NCBI GenBank assembly: GCA_000149265.1
Contig: CH002511.1
Coordinates: forward strand, 217,147 to 281,146
Length of the DNA stretch: 64,000 bases
Direction of reading: 5' to 3'
Origin: Ciona savignyi
Taxonomy: Eukaryota > Chordata > Ascidiacea > Phlebobranchia > Cionidae
The position numbers and the translations under genes were made by a program. Shown here piece by piece: positions 23,566-36,310 of this stretch. Under the pieces are notes generated by a model. It was not told where the DNA came from. It did no database searches and saw only the letters and a list, made by a program, of their open reading frames with translations. Position 1 is the first letter of the stretch. The number at the start of each line of letters is the position of its first letter.

Positions 23566-26089
23566 ACCTATATTGGGTTATTTATGGTGCAAAACTTCTA
23601 TATTCTCGAATTTGAAGGTCCGTATCATTGTCTTTGAGTGGCGTGTAAGACTTTTACATTACATCAAGATGTATCGTATATTTAGCCTTGGTTCTTAATT
23701 TATTTAGTGTTTGAATTTAGCAGTGGCTATAAACTACACCTTACCATACAAGTCGCACGAACTCTTTTCGCTACGACTAAAAACAACAAAAACGGTATTA
23801 CACTGTCAATTACAGTGCAGGTGACCCAATCTATAAACACCTACCAGCGACATTTCACGACTCTTTAATCCGCAAATTTTTCCCAAAAGCCGGCACTTAT
23901 ATCTTCTAAATTACTAATCACTCCTGCACTACTTTTCTAACCTAATCCTAGTTTGAGAAATAAAAACAACACAGCTATTACGTCACAGTGGGTATTATTG
24001 GATCATATTTGACACTAATCTGTCAAATAGTTTCGCAAATCATGGACTATTAAACCAAATAATTATACATTCTGTTGTATATTCTTTAGGTGGTATGAGA
24101 CCGTACAGTTTATTAGTGGATTTAGTGAATTGCTAATTGGACTTTACCAATTACCAGTTGGCGATAAGTTGTCAAACACAATATATATTTCCTGCTTAGT
24201 ATAATTAGTGGTTTTGTCGTCCTTTTTGACCTACAAATCAAAATGGCATTCTAAAAACAAAAATTGTTTTGTATATCTATAAATAATGTATGTGTCTGAC
24301 CAAAACTATATACAGCAAAATTGTCAACTAGTTAACATTGTCTGAATGTCCAAAGTTGGTCTACTTTTTGACATAAATCGTTATATTCCTGTTTTGTTTA
24401 AAATGAGGTTATAGTTTCGTTCTGATTTTCGAAACTGGTTTTACCAGCTAGTCAGTTGTGTCCTCGGATAGGATACTTAACGGACATTGCCTAAACCTAG
24501 TGGATTAATAAGTTATGCCAAATTAAAGAAATGTCTCAATCATACACAACACACTGCAATAGCTGCGGTAACCCGACCGTGGGCACAAGGTAATCTGACA
24601 ATTGCACGTGTGTTAACCTCCTTGGTTTTTCCCAATCACGGTGATAAACATGAATATCCTAAGTTTGTTATGCAGAAATACTGCTGTTTTCAGAACATTT
24701 TTTCAGTCCAATGAATAATGATTTTATATTTGGAAACTGCGCTTACACTTACTTACAAATCTTGGTATGCACTAAAAAGGTTAAGACTATCGTCTAAAAT
24801 TCGCAGACAGTGGTTATTAGAGGGTTAGTTCCTGTGTAGAATGTTCATTTCTATGACGTCGTAATCGCCTTTATGAACTAATGCCGTGTGTTTCATGCTT
24901 CTGCTTATGAACATGTATGACATATGCCGTTTCAATAACAACGCTTCAATACGATTAGCTGGAATTTACGAAATCTCTTAAACACGAGATACCTCGTGCT
25001 GGTAAGGTAAAAGCCCCACTTAAACGATTACAACGACACAATCACACGTGTAATGAAACGTGCGGATAGAGATAAGGGACATATTGCACAAAGCTTTATC
25101 TTTTTATGATAATCGATATTAATTTTTTAGATTAAATCGCTAGGCACGTGATTGCGTATTTAAATGAATTAAGCAGAGACAAATGAATAGCGCCGAAAGC
25201 AAAGCGCATTCGTCCCTTTGGGGCAATATACCTAGCATAGAATGCACTTAAAAGCCATCAAAATTAATTGATTCCGTATCGATCTACCGAATCGAGGGTA
25301 CCAGCCTTAATTATCAATCAGTTGATAAGGGTAGGAGAGTTTACGGGTATTTGTCAAAAAAAGTACTGAACCAAGCGTCGCCAGACTAATCCTCTGCGCC
25401 TGGCATGCATTATAGACTTGACAATATAATCCCTAGTATCTTGAGACACTTTTGAGGTGCAATTTAGCCTGGGATCTCAACCAGGCCACCGACACTTCCT
25501 GATAAGCGACAAATCGGTGTACAACTGAAATTGTACAGCGCCAAATATAGCGATCGATTCGCTAAAGCAATAAGATATAAAAATTGGGTTACTGACAGTG
25601 ATATTAATAATGGCCCTAAAAATATATATATTACACTGCAGGTATTCGATAGAAGAGTTATCTTTAACTTGTGAAATAAATTTCGTCGCGAGTCCAAACT
25701 CCTATTGAGTTAAAATCAATATATACCGAATTTGAAGTTGCATCATACAGTTAGTTTGTTTTGGTGTATTGGTTAGTGATTTTCACTTTGCTGGATTGAA
25801 ATTTTAGAACCGCAGTTTCGCCTGTGTCGTCATAATCGATAATCGTTGCTGGGAAACAAGCCCGCTGATTTGAAAATTTATACTGCTGACAAAAAACAAC
25901 AGTCTTGATTTAAAATGTGTTGATTTTAAAGAGTAATTTGACTAAAACAAACATGTTTTTAGCGAACAGTATGAAAACATGGATATTTCGGTGTTGTTAT
26001 AATACACTAAATCCTTGTACGTAAACAAAGGCTTTAAACTGTTTACATGGCGGTTTGGCAAGTAAAGCACAGTTGCAATGAAATGCTTG
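23566..26089. other. Intergenic between Rab gene and gene B
   Basis: The genes converge here. Apart from the SINE at 24428 no gene or RNA is seen; plain AT-rich sequence. Confidence 0.55.
24428..24662 (+). mobile_element. SINE family 1, 5'-truncated
   Basis: Starts at the B-box side (ttcgaaactgg) and ends gataaacatgaatatccta. Clearly diverged in the middle. Confidence 0.7.
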
Positions 26090-26595
26090 ATTTATGTGCA
26101 AATATATATGATCATGACTTTTGAAATGTGGTGTACTTATCAAAGTTAACTTGTGTACTAATATATATGATCGGGACTTTGGAAATGTGGCACAGATGGA
26201 CAGGTGGTGTGCTTATCAAGGTTAATTTGTGTAAAAATATATATGATCGGGACTTTGGAAATGTGGCACAGATGGACAGGTGGTGTTCTAATCAAGGTTG
26301 ATTTGTGAACAAATATCTATGACCGGGACTTTGGAAATAAGTGTTGTACTTATCAAATTTAACTTGTGTACAAATATATATGATCGGAACTTTGGAAATG
26401 TGGCACAGATGGACAGGTGGTGTGCTTATCAAGGTTGATTTGTGTAAAAATTTGTATGATTGGGACTTTGGAAACGTGGTGTACTTATTAAGGTTGATTT
26501 GTATACACATATATATGATCGGGACTTATGTTTGTACACAATCGGGAAAAATGAGGTAAAAATAGACAGACGGTGTGCTTATCAAGGCTTATATC
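26090..26595 (+). repeat. 76-bp satellite array 2
   Basis: About six to seven units, several with internal deletions, ending about 390 bases from the gene B stop. Orientation opposite to array 1. Confidence 0.85.
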
Positions 26596-26738
26596 ATTGT
26601 ATATTAACTTTAGACGTAAAGTAAGGAAGCCGAGATCTTAACGGAAAATCATATCTAAAAGCCACCTGACTAAGCCTAATCGCTCGCTGTATGTTTGTTT
26701 TTCTTTCAATACATGAGAGTCGGTTAGAAAGGGTATAA

Positions 26739-26744
26739 TTTATT
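26739..26744 (-). promoter_or_regulatory. Possible poly(A) signal of gene B
   Basis: AATAAA on the minus strand about 240 bases beyond the stop codon of gene B. It is the first such hexamer noted downstream; position is sensible but hexamers are common in AT-rich DNA. Confidence 0.35.
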
Positions 26745-26980
26745 CATTCGTGAAATACGGAATAATAATAGTAGGAATTGCCAATATTATGGCGGCAGTA
26801 ATGGAAAAACATGTTTGACCCCGCGGAAATATGCAATCGCAAGCGCTTTTATCAATAATGTATGGAAAATTACAGCCTTCGATGCATGAAATAGTTATCG
26901 CCAAGGCCTGTAGTCTAATTGAATGCAAATATAAACAAAGAAAAAACAAAAGGAATGAAAAACAAAAATATTGGGTTTCG

Positions 26981-28969
26981 TTATACGTAAACACCAGTAT
27001 CGTCCAAGTCTGTAGACGGCGCGCCAAACCACGAGTATCGCGATTCAGTATGACGTGGAGTAACGTCACAGTGAAAGTGAGAGTATATTTGTGACGTAGG
27101 CCTCCGTGGTAGAGTAACAGCAGCGAATGCGTTGCCGTCAATTGAACTGTTCGCCTCGGTCATACCGGTTTGCGTGGTTGAAGCAACGTCGCTGTGACTG
27201 GTAGCGCGAGCGTGGTGCTGCGAACGTACCAGCAGCGCTACGTCAAACTCAGGACGCGCGTCGAGCGTCGTCGTGCTCGCTGAGAGTCCGGCGCAGCACC
27301 TCTTGACGTCATTTCCGCTGTACGTATGTATCTCGACCCCGTTTCCGGCGGTAGGGTAAGTGACGTCGGGTTGTAGGTACTGGGGCGGTCGGAATCGCTC
27401 GTGTGTGGTGCTGTAGGTGGTTTTCGACACTCTGGAGCGAGAAGTGTACACCTTCCATACGACCACTATGATTATAAGAACCACGGTCGAGAACAACATT
27501 GCGCTTAAGGTCACAACCAACCAAGAAGGCAATTTATTCGTCTTCGCTTTTCCGATATCCGAATCCGCGATCGAGGCCGTCGCGGTGCGGAATTCCGTGC
27601 ATGACGTGGTCGTGACGTCACTGGCAACTGAGTATGACGTGTAGACGCAAATGACGTAATGAGTATCGGCGGCAAGGCTCGAGATTTCGTTGTTGGAAAC
27701 ATTGATGTAAGTGGTGCCGGCAATGTCGACGACTTCGCTAACTTTCCTGTGCGTTTCCATTCCCGCCACCGTGCAGTTGGGACACAACAGTTTCCCGTAA
27801 ACCACCATGTAGCTAAGGTAATCCGGATCGTAGCTTTGAAACCCGGTAAATGTGAAGCGGACGCGGTCGGTTTGAACTTCGTCCAAATGCAGAGAACTCC
27901 CGCGTTTTGGTGAACACTGCTGGGCTAGCGTTTCAACGTCAATGCTTCCTAAAGTAACGCCTTGGAACACGCTAGGAGTGCGGCATTGCACATTACCGCG
28001 ACTGCCAATTATTGACGCTGTTGTTTCAGTCCACGTTTTCAAGTACATCAGATAGCAGTCGCACCGCCACGGGTTATCGTGAAGTTCGATCGACTTTAAG
28101 CCTTTGAGGCCTTCCAAAGCTTCAGCTTCTACGCTCTCAATTAAATTGGAAGACAGGTCCAGTTTTGCAAGTCCGTTGAGCCCATTCAAGCCGGCAGGGT
28201 GCGATCGAATGTATTTGATTTTGTTTTTAGCGAGCAAGAGCTCAGTTAATCCAGCTGGTAGGTACTTCGGCACGGCGTGCAGTAAATTAGCCTGAAGGTT
28301 AACTGACCTGAGATTAGAGAGTTGAAAAAACGCCCCCTCCTCGAGACCACTATTGATTCTGTTACGGGATAAGTCAAGAACTACAAGACCGGTAAGGCTT
28401 TGCGCAGCAGCCACGCTGACCGAGCTAATTCGATTTTTGTCGAGTCGCAGGAATCGGACGCTGGGGGGTAGGTTGACCGGAAGTGAGGTCAAAAAGTTGC
28501 CGGTCATCACCAAAACTTGCAGCGCGCGAGCGTTCCTGAATGCTCTTTGAGAAATTCCCGCATTCGTGATGTTGTTTCCGTCAAGATGCAACTCGGTCAA
28601 ACGCGTCAAACCTGACAATACGTCACGACCTACGTACTTAAGATGGTTTCGTTGTAACGAAATGTACTCCAGACTAGAGGGGAGTCTTTTCGGGAACGAA
28701 GTCAACTTGTTTTCATGCAAATCCAATCGCTTGAGGTTTGTCAGCCTTCTTAGGTTTTCCTCCGATGTCGGGCTGTTCACGATTACATTTCCTTGCAAGT
28801 GAAGTATCCTAGTATCGGTTGGTATTCCATACGGGACGTATTTGAGTCCTCTTTCGTTGCAAAAGACGATTTTTCTTTTCAAATCACACCTACATTCCCG
28901 CGGGCAGTTTACAGCGAACGCAAAGTCTAAAACGGGCCAGAAAATCGCTAATAACGCCAGAGTTTTCAT
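26981..28969 (-). CDS. FLRT-like: FLRT-like LRR/FN3 transmembrane protein B
   Basis: Single-exon reading frame, 662 aa from the chosen start. The open frame extends 30 codons further upstream (to 29059), but a pyrimidine-rich acceptor (ttctgttccag) ends at 28980, ten bases before this ATG, and the ATG begins a proper signal peptide (MKTLALLAIFWPVLDFAFA); the upstream codons are therefore probably intron or outron. Domains: LRRNT 22-50 (CPRECRC), about ten LRRs to 298, LRRCT 299-352 (NPWRCDCY), FN3-like about 358-465 with C396-x-x-C399, membrane helix about 480-506, cytoplasmic tail about 155 residues. The tail has E-F-D-V at 574-577, shared with A and C, and ends DTGVYV, a possible class II PDZ ligand shared with gene C (DSGLFV). 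Shared N-glycosylation site N133-I-T. Family role as for FLRT proteins: cell-surface adhesion and guidance; exact role unknown. Closest to gene C by tail and cap wording. Confidence 0.93.
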   Translation of the reverse strand: MKTLALLAIFWPVLDFAFAVNCPRECRCDLKRKIVFCNERGLKYVPYGIPTDTRILHLQGNVIVNSPTSEENLRRLTNLKRLDLHENKLTSFPKRLPSSLEYISLQRNHLKYVGRDVLSGLTRLTELHLDGNNITNAGISQRAFRNARALQVLVMTGNFLTSLPVNLPPSVRFLRLDKNRISSVSVAAAQSLTGLVVLDLSRNRINSGLEEGAFFQLSNLRSVNLQANLLHAVPKYLPAGLTELLLAKNKIKYIRSHPAGLNGLNGLAKLDLSSNLIESVEAEALEGLKGLKSIELHDNPWRCDCYLMYLKTWTETTASIIGSRGNVQCRTPSVFQGVTLGSIDVETLAQQCSPKRGSSLHLDEVQTDRVRFTFTGFQSYDPDYLSYMVVYGKLLCPNCTVAGMETHRKVSEVVDIAGTTYINVSNNEISSLAADTHYVICVYTSYSVASDVTTTSCTEFRTATASIADSDIGKAKTNKLPSWLVVTLSAMLFSTVVLIIIVVVWKVYTSRSRVSKTTYSTTHERFRPPQYLQPDVTYPTAGNGVEIHTYSGNDVKRCCAGLSASTTTLDARPEFDVALLVRSQHHARATSHSDVASTTQTGMTEANSSIDGNAFAAVTLPRRPTSQIYSHFHCDVTPRHTESRYSWFGAPSTDLDDTGVYV

Positions 28970-28979
28970 TGTGATATAT

Positions 28980-28995
28980 CTGGAACAGAAAGAAG
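28980..28995 (-). other. Splice acceptor upstream of gene B start
   Basis: On the minus strand, a pyrimidine tract and cag (ttctttctgttccag) end at 28980, ten bases before the ATG at 28969. It decides the start codon, because the longer frame would read through the acceptor. Either a 5' UTR intron or a trans-splice site. Confidence 0.65.
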
Positions 28996-29789
28996 TGATT
29001 AAAAATCGATTCAAAAGTGCGGAAGATAAATTTGCATCCACGCAATATTGCAAAAACAAAACTTGAATAAACTATCGTATAAGGTATTTCTAAATCGATA
29101 TTTTAACGGCACCTCGTTTTAACTAAACTGGATTAAGGGAAGACATAAGTATCGCGGGTAAATTTAACAGATGTAAGACAATACTAAACCCCTGTCGGTT
29201 TATAAGCCGCACAGTTTCTGTACCACTCACAAACGTACATTTGTTATTCAGTAGGACGATGCTAAAAATGTCTAAATCTGTCTACGAATTCGGTTAACAA
29301 AACACAATATTTACATATATATGTGTGCTAAACGCCACCAAAGCTGGAATTAATGTACATATATATGTGCTAAATGGTTCTTTATATGTAATTTTTCACT
29401 ATCTTTTTCTCGTGGCGTATTCTAATGACTCTGTACTTTAGTCCTCTGCACCAGTTACTTCCGTCGTTTTTTCCTCAGTATCCTTAATTTTAGGTTACAT
29501 ATTATCAGCCCTTTGAAATGCCATATTTTAAAGGAGCAAAATTGAAATAAACTAATAAAGTAGACGGCAGAAAAGCGCACTGTGGATTAAAAGCACAGAA
29601 TACGGTGAACTGCTCCAAAGTGCTTTTAAATTAGCAGTTCCAAATTAAGCCGAGACTTAGCTTTATCAGATTCTCGTCGGTACGATTACAATCAAGAACA
29701 AAAATAATAAATTTCACCGTCGAGGAAGTGACGGGTAAAAACGCAGGTCGTTAAAGAAACGTCAAGGTAAAGGAAGCCATCGAAACTTA

Positions 29790-29985
29790 GAACTAAACGA
29801 AAGGAAAAGATGAAAACTACAAACTAAATAAAGATTGTGGCTTTAGAGTTAGTTTTAAAGTTAAGGTTTGGGGTTAAAGTTAGCTCTGGGTTTGAGAATA
29901 GTGTTTAGGGCAGGGTTATGATTAGTTTCCATAGTTTTAGTAAACAGTTTCCCTCCTTTCCTCATTTTAGTGTTGCCTATTGAAA
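29790..29985. mobile_element. Palindromic MITE, copy 3
   Basis: Well-kept right arm (ttttagtaaacagtttccctc at 29937 onward, split by small changes); the left arm is eroded (aggaaaagatgaaaactac). The interior reads in the TTAGGG-like orientation. Confidence 0.6.
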
Positions 29986-30343
29986 CTCAGAATAAAACCA
30001 TACAGGATGTCTATGTGTCTAATCCACTCAGTTGCAGTTCTAAGCATTTGCATAGCCCACGTACAAGTTTATACTGGTATTACAGCGCAACTTCCGCAGA
30101 CACTTAGCGTGTTTGCGCCACACACTTATACAAGACAAATACATTAGACAATGCTGTTCCCGCTGAGAGGTTCGACGTGTCCAAGGAACGTACAGCTCGA
30201 CGTCGAAAATAATAAGTAAACTTCCTTCTAAAACAAAAGCCAAAATGGCAGCGATTTTAATGCTCGACTATTTCGTTCAAGTTTTAGTCAAAACGCAGTA
30301 GGGTATATATCTTGGTAACGATTCTGATAACCCGATCAACAAT

Positions 30344-30582
30344 AACGGAAGGAAAGCGGGAAGTATATGTCGGAATCGGGGAGACACTGCTTACTAAAAT
30401 TAAGGAAACTCTTTAATGACCCTGACACAACATAAAATCAACCAAAAAAACCTATTTCTAACACCTTCTGTAACCCCTTGTAGCTGTTGCGCAAGGTGTT
30501 ATACCTTCACAAACTAACCTACATCTTTGATTGCAGTTTTCTTAGTCTGCTTCTTTTCCCTCTAAGCTTTGCTTACCCTGCT
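30344..30582. mobile_element. Palindromic MITE, copy 4, decayed
   Basis: Recognised by gacactgcttactaaaatta on the left and cagttttcttagtctgcttc on the right. The oldest-looking copy. Confidence 0.45.
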
Positions 30583-32539
30583 TTTCCAGTTCTATCTCTT
30601 ACCATCTCTGTTACCGATTACAACTTTCCTGACAAGATGAATTAATAATACTTTACGCAGTGCTAAACAGTATATAGGCCGCGTGCTCAATTCTAGTACA
30701 GCCATGCTGCTAAAACTAAGCCACCGTTTAGGGGATTTACTACCGGCTTCTATACGATGTAGTGTCTATTTGATTTCCCGAAATGAATCGAGGAACCTGA
30801 TCTCGATTTCGGCGCGTTTTTTCCACTTTTCTCTCGCTTGAAGTATCGAATTGCGAGCCCGGTAATTATCGAGCGAGCGCAGTGCACAAAGAGCCATTTG
30901 GCCAAACTCGAACCATTAAACCTGCCTGTTTATACCAGGCCATTAGTGCGGGCGGCGGCGAACTGCTACTGTGGCGTTGTCCTCGCTATAGCGTTGGCGA
31001 TCCGTTACTTTTATATTGATTCAATCAACTGGTATGTGCGACTAATTACGACACAATACAGAAGGGTCGATACTTATTGTCCGCTGTGCATTTTTTCCAA
31101 CCCGATGATGACGTCATCAGAACAACGTATTTGCATAGAGCAGGAAACTTTCAAGGAGACAGATAAGACAGGGCTCGCTGTCTCTGCATTAGAAACTGCC
31201 TGTTTGGCGCATATAGCGAGTTTTATGCGGATTAGAGGCCGCCGCGCTATCTAAGCCTAAATAAAACAAAAGCGCCGACATAAGACCCATAAAGATTACG
31301 CGCATGAAAGGCAAACGGGCCAGCTAATGAGAAATCTTGTGATTCATTTTGATAAACCTCAAGGGAACTTTAAAGAAAACTTTAGGAACAAAACTTAAAC
31401 TGAAAATTGAATTAAATCATCAAGGGTTACATTTAGAAGACGCATATAATAGATAAGCAACTTGCGAACTATACCACGAGTATAAGCGTTTAATTTTGCT
31501 ATTTGATGATGATATTTGGTATTTTTGGTATTTTCACTATTTGACGATCAAATTATATCTCTTACGTGTATTGGGGACGTTTTTAGTCTGGATTAAAGCA
31601 TGTCAGGGTAGTATTACTCTTCTATAGAACTGATTTCGATAATAGTCTGCATAAAAAACATCAAACAAAAACGCTAGCTGAAGAACCACGGTTTTTACCA
31701 AACATATAATTCGCAAAATCCCTTAAACGGCGTTAATACTGAATAATTCAATCTTGAATCCAAATTGCTGGCTACTCTTTGATATCCCGTAATTTTCGAT
31801 CCTTCACAATACCTCGTAAAAATGTGTTAAGCCCGATTCCTATTCTTGTACATTACGGACGGGTCGTTCCAAATTATACGAGGGTACTGATTTCATGCCA
31901 TGCCTGTCGTTCTTGCTGGTACAGTGCATTCAGATTTTAGAAACCGGCACGAATTTGGGCGTGAAATTACAATTTATTGAAACCTTTTACCGGTAAAGGC
32001 TGTTACATAGACTTAATGCAAAAACAAGACATTATAGTCATTTGAGATTGGGATGGAATTTGGCTTTTAATCTAAAAGTACAATTTAACTTTATGCTTAG
32101 ACTATCCTGCAATCATATTATTTAACTAATAAAAGGCGTAACGTTCAAATAGGTCCAATATGTAAATTACAGTTAGGGTTTAATGTATTTTCGGCAAGAT
32201 TGCCCTGAAAACCTATTCAGTATGAGGCTGTAATTAGTAATAAACTTAATAACAGATAAAAATCGTACTATTCAAAAATATCCGGCATTGAAACTGAAAT
32301 TATGGGTTTTATATGTTTTCGACAAGAGTGACCTAAAATTCTATTTATGCATGATGCTGTAATTAATAGTGAAATTGATTGACACCCCGTAATGTATCAA
32401 TATAAAGTGTCCCCCTCAACTTTGGCCTTATGTTCTAAATTTATTTATAAATGTCCATTACGTATTATGTCGCGGTTGGAAGAACATAATTTTGCTTTTG
32501 CAAAAACGCGATATGCCTATACACTACTAAGGGTTGGTA

Positions 32540-32752
32540 TAGGGTGAAACCTAATGGAGATAAAGAGGGAAACTGCTTACTAAAATTAAGATTATGGAAT
32601 TAGAGTTAGTTTTAAACATGGGGTTGAAGTTAGGGTTATTTCTTGGGTTGAGATTAGTGTTTAGGACAGAGTTAAAATTAGTTCCCATAGTTTTAGTGAG
32701 CAGTTTCCCCCCTTTCCGCTTTCCCTGCTTTCAGTGTTCCGCCCTTCCCGAT
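32540..32752. mobile_element. Palindromic MITE, copy 5
   Basis: Left arm agagggaaactgcttacta, right arm ttttagtgagcagtttcccc then ctttccctgcttt. Confidence 0.7.
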
Positions 32753-34170
32753 TTTCCTCCTTTTGTTGTCCGTGTTTATGAGCTTCCAGCTATGACGGAT
32801 GGAAAGCGCGGTGTGTTCAATTATCTCGGTGCCAAAGCGGCGCCTCTTTCCGTAATCTTTCCCTTGTAGTGCAATAAGCGAAGGCTTATTGGGCTTAGCA
32901 AGTATATTGTGCGCTAAATTATTAATCAGCGCTTCGAGGTATGCGAAATGAACATCTTTATGTTGCGTGTTACGCCCGAGAAAACATGTCACTTGGTTAA
33001 GTGGGACCTGTAGACTTCCGGGTAACCCCTCCCTTCGCATTGATTCTTTGGGGCAAAACGCTGATTTGTGGTAGGTAAATGGCGCCCCATTTCTGCAGTC
33101 GGCGTTTAAGTGCGCTTATACAGGTTGGGCAGTGTGGAAAACTCGCCAAAGTCCGTATATGGCGCCAAAAAGCAGGGCGATACAATATTTTGAACTGTAG
33201 ATGGAACGAAGGGTTCGGTTTCCTTGTTTCAAGTCGCAATATTGACCTACGTGATGTTTTAAAAGTTAACACTGGAATACCAGCACGATCGGCTGTCATT
33301 CCGTCGTTTATCTAGCTGTCGTCCCGCGCCTCTTGTTTACAGACAAATCAAGACGATGACGTCACACAGCGATCTGTCTTTCGACTGTTTGGTCACTCGG
33401 CGGCGACATCTACGAGGACAAAGGGCATTCTCGAAAGAAAACATGACGATAGCGGAAATTAATTTCTTCAAGAAATGACGTCCGTTAAAAAAATCGATCT
33501 CATTTTTTTAATACGAAACAATATATATTGCGTCACTTTTTTAATTCAGTAAAAAATCAATAGTTATAGCACTTAGGCCAAATAGAGCTTAATTCCATGC
33601 ACGGAAAGGGGTACTGATGGCCATAAATCAGAGGGTTTAAATAAACTTGACATTTGCGGCGTTTATATCAAAGTTTATCGACTTCTGACGTGGAAAAGGA
33701 ACCGAAAATAGTCATCCTTTTTAGAACCGCAAAACTCCTATATTAACACGGGCATTTCCGCCTTTAGAATACCACAGGCAGGAACAGGGTTGTTTTTTTC
33801 ATATCTTCCCGATTTACTGCTTGTTTAAACTTGTCGCTTGTATGTTTACACAAATTTAGCTGCCAGCAACCTGTTTTATCTGTGCAAAAGAAAGCTGAAA
33901 GCGCGCTGGTAAATGGTTTTGAACACCACCCCTTATTAAAAATGCAAAATTGTGCAAATATGAAATACTTTTCTGAATAAGACTTAATTTATTATTGATC
34001 ATTCAATAAAACAGTAGCATCACAATGCTTTTTATCGACTCTTGAAGTTATTTTCCACCTCTACACCGCCTTACAGTGCACTTATAGAACACTTCACAAT
34101 TCCTACCGGTTACCCCTGTGTTATCTGCACTTGTGTTTACCATACGTGTGTGCATGTAGCATATATCATA

Positions 34171-34350
34171 GAAAAACTAAAAATAGGGAAATTGCTCAAT
34201 AAAACTATGAAAACTAATTCTTACCCTACCTAAAACACTAAACTTAACCCTAGAAATTACCCTAAATCCAACCCCATGTTTAAAACTAACTCTAATATAT
34301 TATATAGTCTTCATATTAGTTTGCAGTGTCTCTCATTTTAGTTTTCCCCA
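34171..34350. mobile_element. Palindromic MITE, copy 6
   Basis: Left arm atagggaaattgctcaata, right arm gtttgcagtgtctctcattt. Shorter at both ends than the other copies. Confidence 0.6.
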
Positions 34351-34568
34351 TATACCAGAGCAACATTTCCCAATAACATTAGAAAGATTACGTCACACCT
34401 AAGGATTAGAGCACGCAGCATTTTAAGATAAATGAGGTGTTTACGATTTAGCGGCTTTTCGCCGGCTTCGTGGCCTCGCCAGGCTAAACAATAATCGATA
34501 AAATAAAGCTGAATTCGCGAGCAGAAATACAATACCTACCGCAACCATGCGGTTAGTAAACACATGTA

Positions 34569-34802
34569 AGGGGAAAATTAAATAGAGGAAAATAGGGGAA
34601 ACTGCTCACTAAAATAAAGAATATGACATTAGATTCTCTTTTAAACATGGGGTTGGAGTTAGGGTTAGTTCTGTGGTTGAGATTAGTTTTTTAGGGCAGG
34701 GTTTAAATTAGTTTCAACAGTTTTAGTAACCCTAATGTCATAATCTTCATTTTAGCATGCAATTTCCCTCCGTCCCGCTTTCCCTCCTTTTGATGTTTGC
34801 CC
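34569..34802. mobile_element. Palindromic MITE, copy 7
   Basis: Left arm aggggaaactgctcactaaa, right arm ttagcatgcaatttccctcc then ctttccctccttt. Lies 220 bases from copy 6 in the same area. Confidence 0.7.
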
Positions 34803-34837
34803 ACTGTTAGTGCCACAAGATATTCCTCTTATTACAC

Positions 34838-35023
34838 CAGGGGTTGGGTAACTTCTAGTCGGCAGGCCAGATGTGGGAAAATGAAGTTCTTGGTGGGCCA
34901 GATTATTACATGAATAGTATTTAATATCTTACTCACAGGGTATAGTTAGATACAGTCTACGGGCGGGTCAAAATTCCTTTACGAGCCGGAACCGGTCAGC
35001 GAGCTGTATGTTGCCTATGCCTG
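34838..35023. mobile_element. hAT-like non-autonomous element, copy 1
   Basis: Begins caggggttgggtaactt and ends atgttgcctatgcctg, which are imperfect inverted ends. The inside (ggcaggccagatgtgggaaa) matches the copy at 41670. The flanking 8-mers agree at only five positions, so the duplication has decayed or is absent. Confidence 0.6.
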
Positions 35024-35140
35024 TTTTGGACAGTTATAAGTGTGGAATAGAAACGTATACCTTCGATTGTATAGAATACAAGTCAAACTGGATAAGATGG
35101 GTTTAAGCCAAAATGTACTTCTCACCTTAAGTCTATTCAC

Positions 35141-35240
35141 NNNNNNNNNNNNNNNNNNNNNNNNNNNNNNNNNNNNNNNNNNNNNNNNNNNNNNNNNNNN
35201 NNNNNNNNNNNNNNNNNNNNNNNNNNNNNNNNNNNNNNNN
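35141..35240. other. Assembly gap (100 N)
   Basis: Exactly 100 N, a usual placeholder for a gap of unknown size. Confidence 0.99.
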
Positions 35241-36180
35241 ATAAAAATACATTAGTTTGACCTACAAGGAAAAAAATGTTTTAATCAACAGTCAATTAAA
35301 TTCATGCCCCAAATAGGCCTAGATTTGGTTAAATTTACGACCTACATGTAATCGTATAATTTTCGGGTGTCACATATATTTGAAAAATAAATGGCACGCG
35401 TAATTTACTGCGGTATTAAACACATAAATCGAGTTAAGTGGTGGTTTATCTAATCGGGTGTCGTAAAACGCCAAAATCTGGGGCTTGGAAAACCTTTGAA
35501 AATTTATGACATATGTCGCGCACTAGCGGAGCAACAGTGTAAAACAATGGCCGCAACAATCGCTATTGTCTGTGGACAATTACAATCTCTCATGTGTAAG
35601 TGTACCTTTTCCGGGGCGGCGTTTGTTAAATGTTATTGTGTTCAAACAATTGTCTATGCAAAGGTGCATTCTAAATTGCATTAAAAAGGAAAATCGCGTT
35701 AAGAATCCAAAGCGTAAAATACACAAGTGATTAAAGAGTCCGACTGTTAAAGACTTCAAACTATTATTTTATTGGGACCAAATAGTACAACAGCAGGTAC
35801 AAATACCGCTCAAAGCAACACTTTTTAACCGTAGAGGACAAAATTCGTGGAAATATGCAATTTTAATCACTTGATAGAAACCAATGATATTATAAGTTAA
35901 CACTAAAAAAATGAATGAATAAAGTTAAAAACAGCCTGTTTTTTTTTAAAATTGGGCTTTTTTAAGTTAAAAAAGGGCTGTTTTTATCCTCCGTAATGCA
36001 TCTTGCATTTTAGTGGTATACTGCTTAAATTATAAAGTAAAATTAATGTAGTCGTTTACTAACCTACATTTACAGAACACTTTACAAAATAAACATTCCT
36101 CCTGCCTTTTAAAAATGTTGCCATTAAAAATGATACAAATCGTGTTCAGTATGCCTATACAAAATGTTCTTATTAAATTG

Positions 36181-36310
36181 TTTCTTTAATTTGGTAAAAC
36201 CTATTAATTCACTGGGTTCATGCAACGTACGTAAAGTGCCTTGCCTACGGACACAGTCGAGTTTTCAGCTGAAGGCGTCGCACTAAACTATCAGACTAAC
36301 CTATCGGACC
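36181..36310 (-). mobile_element. SINE family 1 fragment
   Basis: Antisense head-side half only, from tttctttaatttggtaaaac to ctaacctatcggacc; the 3' half is gone and the rest is diverged, so this is an old copy. Confidence 0.6.

Larger units (their letters stand above)
28996..34170. other. Upstream region of gene B, no coding exon seen
   Basis: Contains MITE copies 3 to 5. Two GC-richer patches (30780-31260 and 32740-33420) with TGACGTCA at 31109 and 33357 could be regulatory or hold a non-coding first exon of gene B; nothing in them is decisive. Confidence 0.4.

Noticed and set aside
28970-29059. 30-codon N-terminal extension of gene B
   Set aside because: It crosses a strong splice acceptor and has no signal-peptide character; the ATG at 28969 is followed at once by a good signal peptide.
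30838-31254. 138-codon plus-strand frame
   Set aside because: Starts with TTG; GC-richer patch upstream of gene B is better read as regulatory or non-coding. No domain recognised.
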